Origin: Candidula unifasciata
Lineage: Eukaryota; Mollusca; Gastropoda; Stylommatophora; Geomitridae
DNA: 64,000 nucleotides
Direction: 5' to 3'
Assembly (NCBI GenBank): GCA_905116865.2
Contig: CAJHNH020000813.1
Coordinates: forward strand, 547,001-611,000
Made by a program: the position numbers and the translations under genes. Below, in pieces: positions 31,567 to 42,399 of this stretch (its first letter is position 1; every line of letters starts with the position of its first letter). The notes beneath the pieces were generated by a model. It saw only the letters and a program-made list of their open reading frames with translations. It did no database searches and was not told the origin of the DNA.

Positions 31567-34500
31567 CTGAAAAGTACGCAAAAAATATATAAAATAAATA
31601 AATTGCTGATTTTATACATATATATGTAATAATTGACCAAATACATACATGTTTATACAACATTCTGACAAATGGATGTAAGTCATGGGCAATGACAACA
31701 GCTCACAGAAGCCAGCTTCAGGCCTCAGAAATGTGGTATCTAAAAGAGGTAGTCCAAGCGACAAAAACATTTTGCAGTCAGACAATATGTCATGACCTTG
31801 AAACCCAGTACTTACGTACTCAAGGGGATCAGTCACAGTTAGGATGGTTTGGACACGTATGCAGAATCTTCCATCACAGCAGGCATTGGAAGCTAAGAAC
31901 CAAGGAACCAGACCAGCAGGGTGACTTTGGGTTTCCTGGGAAGACAACTTCCAACAGTCTCTGATTGACAGAGAACTTGAATGGAACAAAGATAAAAAAG
32001 AAACACGCTGATAGAGAAGTCTGGCGATCTCACTGGCAAACACCTACACCCCAAGGCTGAAGACGAGTGTCTAAGTAATGCAACAAGCAATGCAAAATAT
32101 AGGGCTAGACCTATACTTTATAGACCAGTTGGCACTTCGTGGGTGATGTGGTCAGCATCATGCCGGCCAAGTCTGTATAGCTCAACTGTAAACAATGTTG
32201 GCAGACACTAGTAAGAGAAGATAAACTCAGGGAATAATTTTCTAGAGTCCCAGAGTGAGTTTCAAGATTCCTTTTAGGGGAGAAAAGAAATAGACCCACA
32301 GCTCCTAACAAACATGTCATAAAAGAAGACCAACTAGAAGTTCGCTGGAATCAGATGTTTTGAGCCAAAAAGTGGAGACATCGCAGCCTAGTTGTAAACC
32401 ACAACATATCTCGCCAACTGCTTTTTTAAGGGCAAACACACACAGAAGAAGATTTCTCTGTAACTTTTTTCTTCTGCGTTCACCCCCGAAAACACCAGCT
32501 GGCAAGTTGTATTGTAGTTTACAGCTAGGCTACAATATCTGTACCTCTTGGTTGGACAACTTATTCCAGCAAACTCTTACATAATCGTATTCTACAAATG
32601 CATATTGGGGAGAGGAGGGTGGGTTTTGTTTTACTCAATGAGTCCTCCAAAGCCCGCATGGGAAAACTTTCTAGAGTGATATCTAGTGATGCGTGTAACG
32701 TTTTTTTCAACGTCCACCCTTAATAAGGCAGTTGGCAGGTTGTGTTGTGGTTTACAAGAAGGCTGTGATATCTGCACCTTTCAACCCAACACAATCAATT
32801 TCAGCAAGACCCTGATTAGTCAACAATATGGCACGCATGTTAAGGGCTAGCCGGTCTACACTTTTCCCCCAAAAATGGGACCCCGGAAGCCACAAGGGGA
32901 ATGTATGTAACTGAAGCATGTTGTAGGAGTCGACTAACTGGGGACTTCCTTCGAAGTCTGAGTGCATCTGCTTGAGCGGCAAGGAACAACCAACAGCACA
33001 CAAATAAGCCAGTAAAACGGATGTACATGCAAAACTCAGGCCCTGGCACAAAGCCAAAGTCCAAATAACCAGGACTTTCCGCTGAAGCTTACAGCCGGTG
33101 AACAAAGAAGAGGAAGAAGAAGAAGAACTGTATCTTACCATCTGCAAGCGCTAGTACTGATTCTGTGGTTGACATATTCCGCAGAGTAAACATGGCCCTG
33201 TACCTTTGAAAAAGAGACAGTGTCTCGTCTAGTAATGCCTGCCTGAGCTCTTCAACAGGAGCAATTTTTGCAGGAGGGGTTGGATCCACAGAAAGATACG
33301 GATTTCCAGGGAGGTCCGTCTCGACCTTAGCATTGTCTGCTAACCACTTTAAGCGACCTAAAGCCAACTCACAAGTCTCTGCAACCTGATGGACAAAAGG
33401 CATCAACAATTCAAACTTCTTGTTTTTTAAATAATGTAATTAGTAACTTAAAAAAAGTAGCTGATAAATGAGCTATTTGCGCCAACTTTGTGCTATCAAC
33501 TCCAGACATAAACATCATCATGTGCCCAGCCAACTGGCGTAGGCGCTCATGCATCTCCACAGGTCACGATCCCTGGTTGCCTGAAACAGCTCTCTTGATG
33601 ATATCCGTCCATGCCATCATTTCAGCCCATCCAGCATCGTCTCTCTTGGTTTGCCTCTACCCCCTTTTCCACTGATCTTTCCAGGTGTCAGGATGTTTTC
33701 TAATGTCTCTATTCCCATTATGTGGCCCCAAAAAAACAGTGTTTGTCTCTTTCTTATTGTTGTATACAGAGATCTACTTTCATTAGCTTCTTTCAAACAA
33801 TCGTTGTTAGTTACTCTGGCCGTCTAAGGTATTCATAACATTTGTCTCAGAAACCACATCTCTGTTGCTTCCAAATTCTTCTTAATTTGCACAATGACAT
33901 TGAAAGATTCGCTGCCATACAGCAGAACAGGTTCTACATAACATTTTAGCAGCCTCTTTAGACATAAACAGCCCTAGAAAAAACAAATAATTACAAAATG
34001 CGAGATGAGATGTGTTAGAAATGCTGGTGAAAAAACAAAAAGAGAGGCAGGGTCACTAGAGAAAAATAATGCTAGGCAAAATGCTGAGAACGACTTTCTA
34101 GAGCAGTAATTCCCAAACTGTGTGCCCTGGGACAGGGCACTGCAAAATATTGAAAAAGCTTCATAATTAATTTAACCAAGACATGAATAGTCATACTCTT
34201 ACTTATGTTAGGGCGCCATGGAAAAATTTTAATTTAAAAAGGCGTTGTGACCAAGAAAAGTTTGGGAAACCTGCCCTAGAGCATAAAAGAAAACAACACT
34301 TTGGTCTTCTGGTCAGAATAGAACAAAATCAGCCAGCAGCTAGAGCCTAACAAATTAAAGCAGCAGGCTAAAAGACAAGAGATCGACTAAGAGAGACACT
34401 ACAAAAAACACAATATGACTTTAACACAAGCTACCATATTAGCAATAGACGGAAAAATTACATCTAACTCTTTCCTGCAATGTTTTACAGCATAAGCAGT

Positions 34501-37500
34501 AGGAGAAAAGAAGAAGATATTAAATGAGTAGTTCAAGCCTTGGGTATTATGGTGCGTTTCTGAAGTTGTGCCCTCACACAACTATGTTAAAAACTCCTGT
34601 ATTGATCAACACAAATTTTTGCATATGGACTTAAAATTTCCCATGTCCTTAAGACTCCAGAGGCTGCCGTTTTCTCAAAGCAGAAAATTTCTTTGAACCT
34701 TGTAGGACAGATAATTTGTTTACCCTTAAAAAACTGAATATACAGTAACTGAAACACCCGCAGAGACTGTTGGAAATAAATTCACATATGCAGCAATGTG
34801 TGGTGATAATTTTCATAGCCTATCCCATATACAATAGAAAGTGCACAACTCATGGGAGGCTAAGGAGTGAAACTCCTATGAAACACATGCACTCTAATGT
34901 TTTGAAAACTTCTTGTTACTCAGTTAACCGTAAACATGCTGACTGTTTACTCTGAATCAGTGTCTGTTTTTTTTAATAAACCGCAAATAGAGCAAAATGA
35001 AAACTAGACTGTTGACATTTCAAAAACAAAATATCTTTCAAGGACATGATGATTACCTGGTTGCATTTTGTGAGAACTGTTTGCATCTCACTAAAGGCCA
35101 TCTGTTCCTAAAGAGCCGTATGTTTGCATCTTACTAAAGGCCATCTGTTCCTAAACAGCCATGTTTGCATCTTACTAAAGGCCATCTGTTCCTAAACGGC
35201 TGTATGTTTGCATCTTACTAAAGGCCATCTGTTTTTAAACAGCCATATGTTTGCATCTTACTAAAAGGCCATCTGTTCCTAAACAGTCATATGTTTGCAT
35301 CTTACTAAAAGCCATCTGTTCCTAAACAGCCATATGTTTGCATCTTACTAAAGGCCATCTGTTCCTAAACAGCTGTATGCTTGCATCTTACTTTAGGCCA
35401 TCTGTTCCCAACCAGCCATATTTATTAACTTGCTTAAGAACGTTGCAATTTTTTTGTATTTCACACTTTGGTATTTCTTTTGTCTTGGTGATGACCCGGG
35501 GCCACGTTAGTGCAGTTGATAGGAGACTTGCTTTCAAAACCGGATGGTTCCCGGGGTTCACCCAGCCTCCAGGAAATGGGTACCAGAGTTAACACACTGG
35601 GATAAATGGAGGAACGTTGCTGTAGCTACAAAGTTTCATGAGGACGACGACATGGCAGACAGTTTCTATCAGCTGTATGTATGGGTGGCAGAGCACTTGT
35701 GGTTTATAACCGTGTGCAATGACGCTGGGTCACATCTACCGACTTTACTTTTACCTTACCTTTTTTGGTGATGACCATAATTTCCATTTAATTTAGCTCT
35801 AAGCTTAGTTCTCACTGTGAATGACTACTGCATCCACTAAACATGAAGATCTTTTTCATTGTCTGCGGTTAACACCATTATTACAAAATATGTATATTAA
35901 AACAGTTTTCTCTTCTTCTGCTTTGCCATTGAACAGGTGGCAGCACTTGTGTTACAGTTTACAGCTGGGCTGTGATATCTGCACCTGTCAGCTTAACAAC
36001 ATCCAATTTCAGCGAACCCTTGATAAATTGCCCTTTTCAATATACTTGTTTAGGGGCAGCGAGTCAAATGTTTTCCTTCACAAAATGGGGTCCTGGAACC
36101 CACACTTGGAATTAAAACAACAAACAGGGTGAAAAAAAACCCTGATAAATGGCACTCCATCAGCTCTATTCAACAACAGAATGTTAGATGGGCTTTGTGC
36201 TAAATCCCCAAGCCTTAGAAAATAAAGTTTATTCATTCCTTTTACCATCTGTCTCTCTAAAAATTGCACGTCATCATCATCACCAAGTGTTTTACCAACT
36301 GGCATGGACAATCATGCTACTACTCCACACCTTGAAATCTCCAACAGCATCAATAAGTTTGTGTGCTGCTGATACCTTTACACAACATGACAAAAGCTTG
36401 CCAAAAATCCCTCCATAAATGCTCACTTCTCCAATGCAGCAACAATTTCAAGGTATCTCTACTAAACGGGACCACAGTATGGGTGTACACATTTCACAGT
36501 AGACAAGGGAGTGCCTGATGTGCAGTGGTGCCAAATGTAACAACAAATTTATATATCTTTATAGGAAAGAATGTAAGTGAGGCATGCATGCCAAATTATT
36601 ACCCCCCACAAAAAAGTCTCTTTCACACTGTCACAAACTGTTATAGTTTTCTCTTCTTATATCCTGAAGAAAAATAAATTACCTTTTCTGATGTTTGTGG
36701 TAAGATATTTTCATGTCTTAGTTTTTTTAACAACAACAAAAAACATCTAAATGCTCTTCTGTACAGGCCACACCACTGAAACAAAGACCTCTATGATTTG
36801 TTTATTTATAGCAAATGTGCATGCAAGTATATATTTATTAATTACAAACTACAAGACATAGAACCTACTTCAACAACAGGATCATGCAAGTATTTCTTCA
36901 GTACTTCACACACTGATGCATCCCCAATTGCTCCCAAAGCTTCACCTGGTTTTTAAAAAGAAAGGATAAATTTCAGCTATCGCACTGATTTATCAATACT
37001 TTATACTTTGACCACGATAAATAAACATATTCACGATGAAAAAAGAAGTCATCACTACAGGCCCATAATATACTTAAAAAACTGTTTGGACTAAATTATT
37101 TTAATTCAAAGAGATTGATGCATGACGAGGCAGATGTGGTCAAGGCCCTTTGGGAACAAGCAAAGGAATCAGTAGAGAAACAAGATTATTATAACCTGGA
37201 GAAGATGAGGCACCTGGGTGTAACCAGGGGGTCTGGCCAGCTCACGACACTCAGAGGAAAGGCAATACGGACATTAAACCAGATTGTGACCGATACCATC
37301 AGTATTGGAACTCTGCGCTGGCTGCTGAAGATAAGGACGGAGAATGTCCCGAGTGCTGTGATGTTGAAAGTTGTGCATGTTTTAGGAGGAAAACAAGAAA
37401 AGACACAGTGCCCACTAAAAAAGCATGTTTTAGAAGGTGGTTGACAACTCGATTGAGGGTACTGGGACTTAACAGCTGGTAAAACAGGGGCATCGGTGCA

Positions 37501-39076
37501 AGAGCTGATCAACGAAGATTCACACCCATGAAACATCATTATATACATAGAAGGATCAGCATTGAGAGGTAAGACAAGTGGGGAAAAAAGGAGGGGGGGG
37601 GGTTTAACCGCTAAGGTCGATTACACTATAATCTCACAACATCCAGTATGAGGATTGAGGTGGCAATGGCAGCTTTCCGATGGCTTGAAGAGCATGTGGT
37701 CATTGTAACTGACTCACAGAGCATGCTTCGGAAAATAATAACTGGCTTCCTACGTGCAGAGTGGATTGCTTCGTTTGATAAAACTCTGATCAAGACATAT
37801 CATGGATTTTCTGTCCAGGACATTCAAGTGTGCAAGGTAACGAGCAAGCTGATAGGCTGGCAACTGCAGCTTCTCTGGGTGGTGAGCTATGTTATGATAA
37901 AGTGGAAGTGGTGAAGGCTCTCTGGAATTAAGTGGTCAGTGCGACAGAATAAGCTAAGTATCCAAACACTGATAGACCAATATAGCAAGGAGTGAGTGTG
38001 GGTTGTGGAAGATATTCAACACTGCGGGGAAAACATGGGCAGACTTTTAATCGGGTTGCAACATGTACTATTAGCATATCGACTCTTCGTTGGCTACTAC
38101 AGTAGGAGACAAAGCACCTGTGGGAATGTATCGAGTGCAGGGATGTCAATTCTTGATTCATTCACACAAAAATATAAGCTAGCATGTTTGCCTGCTGGTC
38201 ATAGATTCCTTCTTCTTCTTAGCATTCACTGTTCACGGGCTGTAAAGCCGGGCACAAAGTTCTGGTGGTTCATCTATTTCTGGACTGTGTCTTATTCCCT
38301 AACATGAATTTTTCATGCACATCCGTTTTACAGATCTGGCCAACTTTTTGATTACTTGTCTTTCAGGCTGAGGCAAATTTTGTGGCAAACACAATAAGTT
38401 AGTTGCTCTCACGACAGGTTTGCCAGGAGGCAGCAGATCTAGGTGCAGCCAGGCTGCGATATGCGCTTTTGGGCCCAGCACTTCCCATTTTAGCAAACCC
38501 CTAATTATAGAATCTTTTACAACATGCTTGTTAGGGGCTGTCTATCCCCCCCCCCCCCCCCCCCCCCCCCCCCATCAATGAGGACCAGAACCAAACACTC
38601 AATGTGCCATACTGCACTAAAAAAAATTATTTATCTATTACATGTAAGAAAACACAACAAAGATAACTGGTACTATCAGCCACTGGATGCTGGGGTCCAT
38701 GCTGAGGGGAGGATTTGAACATCTATGGACATTTCCAGAGTGCAATGATGAAAACCCAACTAACTAACCAACAACACAGATAACATAAATTTGAAGAGGG
38801 AAAAACCATACCAGCTTCATGTCGAACAATTGCCTCCTGTGATGTGTCTTCGAGAACTCTGATTAAGTATGGGATAGCATGAGTGTCCTGCATCTGACCC
38901 AAACAGTAGGCCAGTTCATGTTTCAGTAGAGCAGACTCATCATCAAAGCAGCTAGCAATGGCATCCACTGCTTCATCTCCACCAAGGTTTCGTAAAGTAA
39001 ACAAAGCTCGAAATCGATCTTTTAATGGCTGACTTTTGTTCTTCAGAACTTCCCCAATTTCTTTTACGGACGACAT
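31214..39076 (-). CDS. DOHH: Deoxyhypusine hydroxylase, complete, four exons
   Basis: Cytosolic di-iron HEAT-repeat oxygenase that hydroxylates deoxyhypusine in eIF5A, the last step of hypusine synthesis. Exons 38812-39076, 36869-36945, 33139-33385 and 31214-31566 sum to 942 bases: 313 residues plus a TAA stop, close to the 302 of human DOHH. Phases are 1, 0 and 1 at the three joins. The four iron-binding His-Glu pairs are present at H53-E54 ([11 protein letters not shown]), H86-E87 (VRHEAGEALG), H207-E208 ([11 protein letters not shown]) and H240-E241 ([10 protein letters not shown]). PYLSVDP in the linker and [10 protein letters not shown] near the C-terminus are family hallmarks. The frame extends 12 codons upstream of the chosen ATG, but MSSVKEIG matches the usual N-terminal length. 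No clear AATAAA was seen after the stop. Confidence 0.97.
31690..32070 (+). mobile_element. LINE C-terminal remnant upstream of DOHH exon 4
   Basis: Degraded [13 protein letters not shown] segment, then TCTGATTGACAGAGAACTTG and GTCTGGCGATCTCACTGGC, the same end as the copy at 57240. In DOHH intron 3. Confidence 0.65.
32095..32180 (-). repeat. SINE family 3, partial
   Basis: TATACTTTATAGACCAGTTGG and GATGTGGTCAGCATCATGCC. Confidence 0.6.
32250..32640. repeat. Two subfamily B poly-C SINEs in head-to-head arrangement
   Basis: A plus copy (CAGCCTAGTTGTAAACCACA...CACAGAAGAAG, to 32455) abuts a minus copy (CTTCTGCGTTCACCC, GTTTACAGCTAGGCTACA, to 32640), forming an imperfect palindrome tail to tail. 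Confidence 0.7.
32700..32900 (-). repeat. AAG-tailed poly-C SINE, subfamily B
   Basis: AATAAGGCAGTTGGCAGG, CAATTTCAGCAAGACCCTG, AAATGGGACCCCGGAAGCC. Confidence 0.7.
32900..33127 (+). repeat. AAG-tailed poly-C SINE, subfamily A, touching DOHH exon 3
   Basis: GCATGTTGTAGGAGTCGAC, CTTGAGCGGCAAGGAAC, then an AAG/AGG tail ending about 11 bases from the exon 3 donor. It is antisense to DOHH, so the transcript reads CTTCTTCTTC just after the splice site. Confidence 0.8.
33139..33385 (-). CDS. DOHH: DOHH exon 3
   Basis: 247 bases from [15 protein letters not shown] through [12 protein letters not shown] to [12 protein letters not shown] and LALAD(G). Acceptor GTCCATCAG and donor GTAAGA. The exon carries the variable linker between the two catalytic halves. 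Confidence 0.96.
33505..33975 (-). mobile_element. LINE ORF2 C-terminal remnant upstream of DOHH exon 3
   Basis: Minus strand: [50 protein letters not shown], then a CACATGATGATG end. In DOHH intron 2. Confidence 0.82.
34104..34273. mobile_element. hAT-type MITE
   Basis: 170 bp with ends CAGTAATTCCCAAACT and AGTTTGGGAAACCTG, flanked by TTCTAGAG and CCCTAGAG, which match at six of eight bases. Confidence 0.75.
34282..35078. other. DOHH intron 2, nothing recognised
   Basis: AT-rich sequence without clear repeats or splice-bounded ORFs. Confidence 0.5.
35079..35416. repeat. 43-bp tandem repeat, about eight copies
   Basis: Unit TTGCATCTTACTAAAGGCCA + TCTGTTCCTAAACAGCCATA with small indels; in DOHH intron 2. 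Confidence 0.95.
35495..35745 (+). repeat. tRNA-derived SINE, separate family
   Basis: GGGGCCACGTTAGTGCAGTT (A box), GGTTCCCGGGGTTCACCC (B box). Distinct body around GAGGACGACGACATGGCAG. Confidence 0.65.
35905..36125 (-). repeat. AAG-tailed poly-C SINE, subfamily B
   Basis: TTCTCTTCTTCTGCTTTGCC, TTACAGTTTACAGCTGGGC, AAATGGGGTCCTGGAACCC. No poly-C run in this copy. Confidence 0.7.
36130..36868. other. DOHH intron 2, mostly unrecognised
   Basis: 36262-36345 resembles the LINE end seen at 39190 (CATCATCATCACCAAGTG, ACTGGCATGGACAATC). The rest shows nothing clear. Confidence 0.4.
36869..36945 (-). CDS. DOHH: DOHH exon 2
   Basis: 77 bases completing VRHEA(G)[11 protein letters not shown], ending HDPVVE. 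Acceptor AAACCAG and donor GTAGGT. Too short to appear as an ORF of its own; placed by phase and homology. Confidence 0.95.
37100..37440 (+). mobile_element. I-clade LINE, very C-terminal piece
   Basis: [51 protein letters not shown]. Same family as 54240; open for 109 codons. In DOHH intron 1. Confidence 0.85.
37450..38170 (+). mobile_element. I-clade LINE, RNase H to C-terminus
   Basis: [30 protein letters not shown] (RNase H Asp), [19 protein letters not shown], then frameshifts and ISTLRWLL. An earlier piece of the protein than its left neighbour, so these are two insertions or a rearrangement. Confidence 0.8.
38205..38405 (-). repeat. AAG-tailed poly-C SINE, subfamily A
   Basis: TTCTTCTTCTTAGCATTCAC, GGGCTGTAAAGCCGGGC, TGCACATCCGTTTTACAG. 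Confidence 0.7.
38405..38590 (-). repeat. AAG-tailed poly-C SINE, subfamily B, with 28-base poly-C
   Basis: TGCAGCCAGGCTGCGATATG, TTTTAGCAAACCCCTAATTA, CATGCTTGTTAGGGGC, then an unbroken C run at 38546-38573. Confidence 0.75.
38640..38772 (+). repeat. AACT-tailed retroelement 3' end
   Basis: GGTACTATCAGCCACTGGAT, GAGGGGAGGATTTGAAC, CAACTAACTAACCAAC tail; ends 40 bases from DOHH exon 1's donor. Confidence 0.7.
38812..39076 (-). CDS. DOHH: DOHH exon 1
   Basis: Start codon 39076-39074; 88 codons plus one base; donor GTATGG. It encodes the first HEAT repeats, [12 protein letters not shown] and [12 protein letters not shown], and the first two His-Glu pairs. Confidence 0.96.
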
Positions 39077-39184
39077 GGTATACCAGATATGGCTGAAATT
39101 TCGGAAACACAAGTTTTAATGACAACTACAAGCAAAATCACAAGTAACTAAGGTCTTTAAAGATCACTGTCCATTGTTGTCACA

Positions 39185-39530
39185 TACAGGTAGACATGAC
39201 ATCATCGTCGGCCTTGCCGACTGGCATGGGCAATCACACCTCTCCATAATCTTCAATATTCAACGCTGTGTATCAGTTTGTATGTCAGGATAAGTAAAGG
39301 ATCTTTTCTACGTCTACAGGCATACTGGGCTAAACCTATATTCTAAATATTATACACCAATCAGCCTCTTGGCGGGTGATGTGGTCAGCATCATGTTGCT
39401 CACCTTTACTTGCAAGGGCTTTAACTCATTTAAGGCTGTGTCGACCTGTGAACCAAGGTCATTTTCCAACCCAAGATATTCATATCTGCAGGTAAACATC
39501 TAGCCAAGCTCTATTCCACTAAGTTTACTG
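39185..39530 (-). repeat. LINE end plus SINE family 3 upstream of DOHH
   Basis: GCCTTGCCGACTGGCATGGG at 39213 is the common LINE end; from 39295 a SINE family 3 copy follows (TGATGTGGTCAGCATCATG). They lie about 110 bases before the DOHH start codon, leaving little room for a unique promoter. Confidence 0.6.
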
Positions 39531-39569
39531 AGTGGTCAAAAGCCCAAGCCTTGTCACAGAAGGATCATT

Positions 39570-39978
39570 GGCTAACCTTCGAATAATGGTCCCAAATTAT
39601 CGAGGCCAAAAATATACCCTAACAGGGCCTCAGTCACATGTAAATTGCGGACTTCCGACGACTACCATCACGGCCAAGAGTATATACCGCGCCGCTACGT
39701 GCAGCGTGGGGCTTAACTACATGGCTGGGACTCACGAGCAATTAAAATGAAGGAAGCTGCAGGAGATGCGGTAGCTGCTGCTTGTGAGTCCCAGCCATCT
39801 TGTTTAGCCCCCACTCTGCGCCGCGCGCAGCAATGCGGGAGATACTCTTGGCGGTGGCAGTAGTCCCCGGAAGTCCGCAATTTTAGTCGACGGAAGTCCG
39901 CAATTTACATATGAGTGAGGCTCTGTTATGGTATATTTTCTGCCTCGATAATTTGGGACTGTTATTCAGAGGATAGCC
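39570..39978. mobile_element. Long-hairpin MITE, copy 1, perfect 8-bp duplication
   Basis: 409 bp flanked by GGATCATT at 39562-39569 and 39979-39986. The two arms are near-complementary from GGCTAACCTTCGAATA / CAGAGGATAGCC through AACAGGGCCTCAGTCACATG to the centre GATGGCTGGGACTC / GAGTCCCAGCCATC. Confidence 0.93.
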
Positions 39979-39986
39979 GGATCATT

Positions 39987-40399
39987 AATATGATATAATT
40001 GGTAATGATCCGTGAGCCCTTAATAGGGATCCAGTTAACTAACCCTGGGTCTAGCTGTTTCACTATGGCAGATCCCATAATTATTATGTGTTGAATAGCA
40101 AATTTAATTTTAAAAATATGAACTTTATAAACAAATGCTGACTATTAATTAAAAGAAACGTGGCAAGGGGATGCTACCTAAACAAATTATTGGGAAGGGT
40201 TCTCGTCACTCACACTGGTCACACTTTGGGTGGGGGCACTCAAGGTGCGAAAACTTATAGGTCTAGGTATCTCAGTTTGTGGGTGAAATTTATTATTGTC
40301 ATTTGTCATTCAGGAATTTAGCTTTAACTACTTCAAAAGATTGTCTATTTGGCTTTTTTTAATTGCCATATTTCAATTAGCAATTAACTGCTGTGGTTT
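39987..40399. other. Spacer between hairpin MITEs
   Basis: AT-rich, no element recognised. Confidence 0.5.
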
Positions 40400-40407
40400 T
40401 TTTTTTA

Positions 40408-40758
40408 GGCTATCCTCCGAATAACGGGCACATATTATGGCGGCTGCAAAAAAACCCTAACAGAGCCTCAGTCACGTATCAATTGCGCACTTCCGGTGAC
40501 TTAATTTGCTAACTTCTGGCGACTACCGCCGAAAGTATCCCCCACGTCGATCACGCACGGTGGATTGGGGCTAAACTAGATGGCTGGGACCCACGAGCAG
40601 CAGCTTCCGCATCTCCTGCAGCTTTGCTCCTGAATCCCAGTCATCTAGTTTAGCCAAAGTCCTCGGTGGTGGCAGTAGTTGCCGGAAGTTCGCAATTTGC
40701 ATGTGACTGAGCCCGTTTTTGGCCGCCATAATATGTGCCCGTTATTCTGAGGATAGCC
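40408..40758. mobile_element. Long-hairpin MITE, copy 2
   Basis: 351 bp, ends GGCTATCCTCCGAATAACGG and GTTATTCTGAGGATAGCC; flanks TTTTTTTA and TATTTTTA agree at seven of eight bases. Confidence 0.9.
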
Positions 40759-40856
40759 TATTTTTATTATATTGAAATTAAACATGCAAACTTGCACTAT
40801 CATTAGTCTGAGAGGGTTAGATGTAAAAATCTACTTACATAAGATATGGGTACTCG

Positions 40857-41210
40857 GGCTATCTTCCAAATAACAGTAACGGTCCCAAATTATCGAGGCA
40901 GAAAATATATCCTAACAGAGCCTCAGACATGTAAAATGCGAACTTCCTGCGACAAATTGCGTACATCTGGCGACTACCGCCACCACCGCTTTGCGTGGAT
41001 TGGTGCTAAACTAGATGGCTGGGACTCACGAGCAGCAGCTACCGCATCTCCTGCAGCTTCCTTCATTTTATTTGCTCGTGAGTCCCATCCATCTAATTTA
41101 GCCCCAGGGAGATACTGGGTGGCGGAAGTCTGCAATTTACATGTGACTGAGACCCTGTTAGGGTATATTTTCGGCCTCGATAATTTGTGACCGTTATTTG
41201 GAAGATAGCC
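40857..41210. mobile_element. Long-hairpin MITE, copy 3
   Basis: 354 bp, ends GGCTATCTTCC and GGAAGATAGCC; flanks GGTACTCG and AGTACTCA share six central bases. Confidence 0.9.
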
Positions 41211-41345
41211 AGTACTCATGTTTTTGTAACACTCTAATCTGATGGTGTTATTCTTAGCTGTTACTGTTAGCAATTATTATTATTTATTATAAATTCTTTC
41301 TAGAAAACTAAAACTATTTAATTAAAATTTAATGTATGTTTTTAT

Positions 41346-41756
41346 GGATATCCCCGAATAACGGGCACAAAAGATTGCAGCCAAAACAGGGCCTCAGTCA
41401 CGTGTCAATTGGGCACCTCCGGCGACCTAATTTGTCACAATTTGTGGTTTTCCGGCGACTACCGCCACCGCCGGGGGTATCCCCAGGCGGCATGGTTTGG
41501 GGCTAAACTAGATGGCTAGGACTCATGAGCAAAGCTGCAGGAGATGCGGAAGCTGCTGCTCATGAGTCCCAGCCATCTAGTTTAGCCCCAATCCCTCCCG
41601 CGTGAGCGGCGTAGGGCCGTAGGGGATAATTTCGGCGGTGGCCGCCGGGAAACCGCAAATAAGGTCACCTGAAGTGCGTAACTAACACGTGACTGAGGCT
41701 TTGTTAAGGTTTTTTGGCGGCCGCCATATTTTGTGCCCGTTATTCGGAGAATAGCC
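41346..41756. mobile_element. Long-hairpin MITE, copy 4
   Basis: 411 bp, ends GGATATCCCCGAATAACGGG and TTCGGAGAATAGCC in T-rich flanks (TTTTTAT / TTTTTTAT). Confidence 0.88.
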
Positions 41757-42224
41757 GTTTTTTATTTTTTTTATTTTCCTACTTTTTTTAATTTTAGTTG
41801 AGTCTGAATTTCAAAAACCTATCCTTGACGAAAGACGATAATTCCACAAAAATTTTGAACACTAGTGTATCAAGTCGATAACATTTCATTAGTACAAGAG
41901 CATATGTACATTACCTCGACACTGTCTTCGTCGGAGAAAGAATAACAGCTGAAGAATTTCAATAACAACTCGCTGTTTCTGTCAGCATTTAACCATGTTT
42001 CACCAAGACAGGAAGTGGAAGTCTTTGTTGATAAAAGATAAGAATAAGAAGAACTCCATAGGGAAGCATGTATAGCAGGGTCCACCGATCATCAGTAGAA
42101 AGATCCCTGTCGACAATTGTTTCTTTCCATTAACATTCCTCTATACAATCTGGGAAGGTGGACCGACCTGGGTCATGATTCCCAGGCCTCGATCTTTCCC
42201 TGCTGAACTTTATCGGATGTTCTC

Positions 42225-42340
42225 GGACAGTTAGTTAGGTTATCATTATTACGGACATGTCCATAGGTGCTCAGAACCTCTCCTCAGTATGAACCCTAAC
42301 GTCCGATGGCTAATAGTACCAGTTCTATGTTCATTAACAA
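42225..42340 (-). repeat. AACT-tailed retroelement 3' end
   Basis: GTTAGTTAGGTTATCATTAT, GACATGTCCATAGGTGC, AACGTCCGATGGCTAATAG; inverse of the copy at 44225. Confidence 0.7.
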
Positions 42341-42359
42341 GTTGTCTGGTGTGCGTCTC

Positions 42360-42393
<34 letters not shown>
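42360..42393. repeat. Poly-T run of about 33 bases
   Basis: Uninterrupted Ts just before the dispersed repeat at 42400. Confidence 0.9.
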
Positions 42394-42394
<1 letters not shown>

Positions 42395-42399
42395 TTTGT

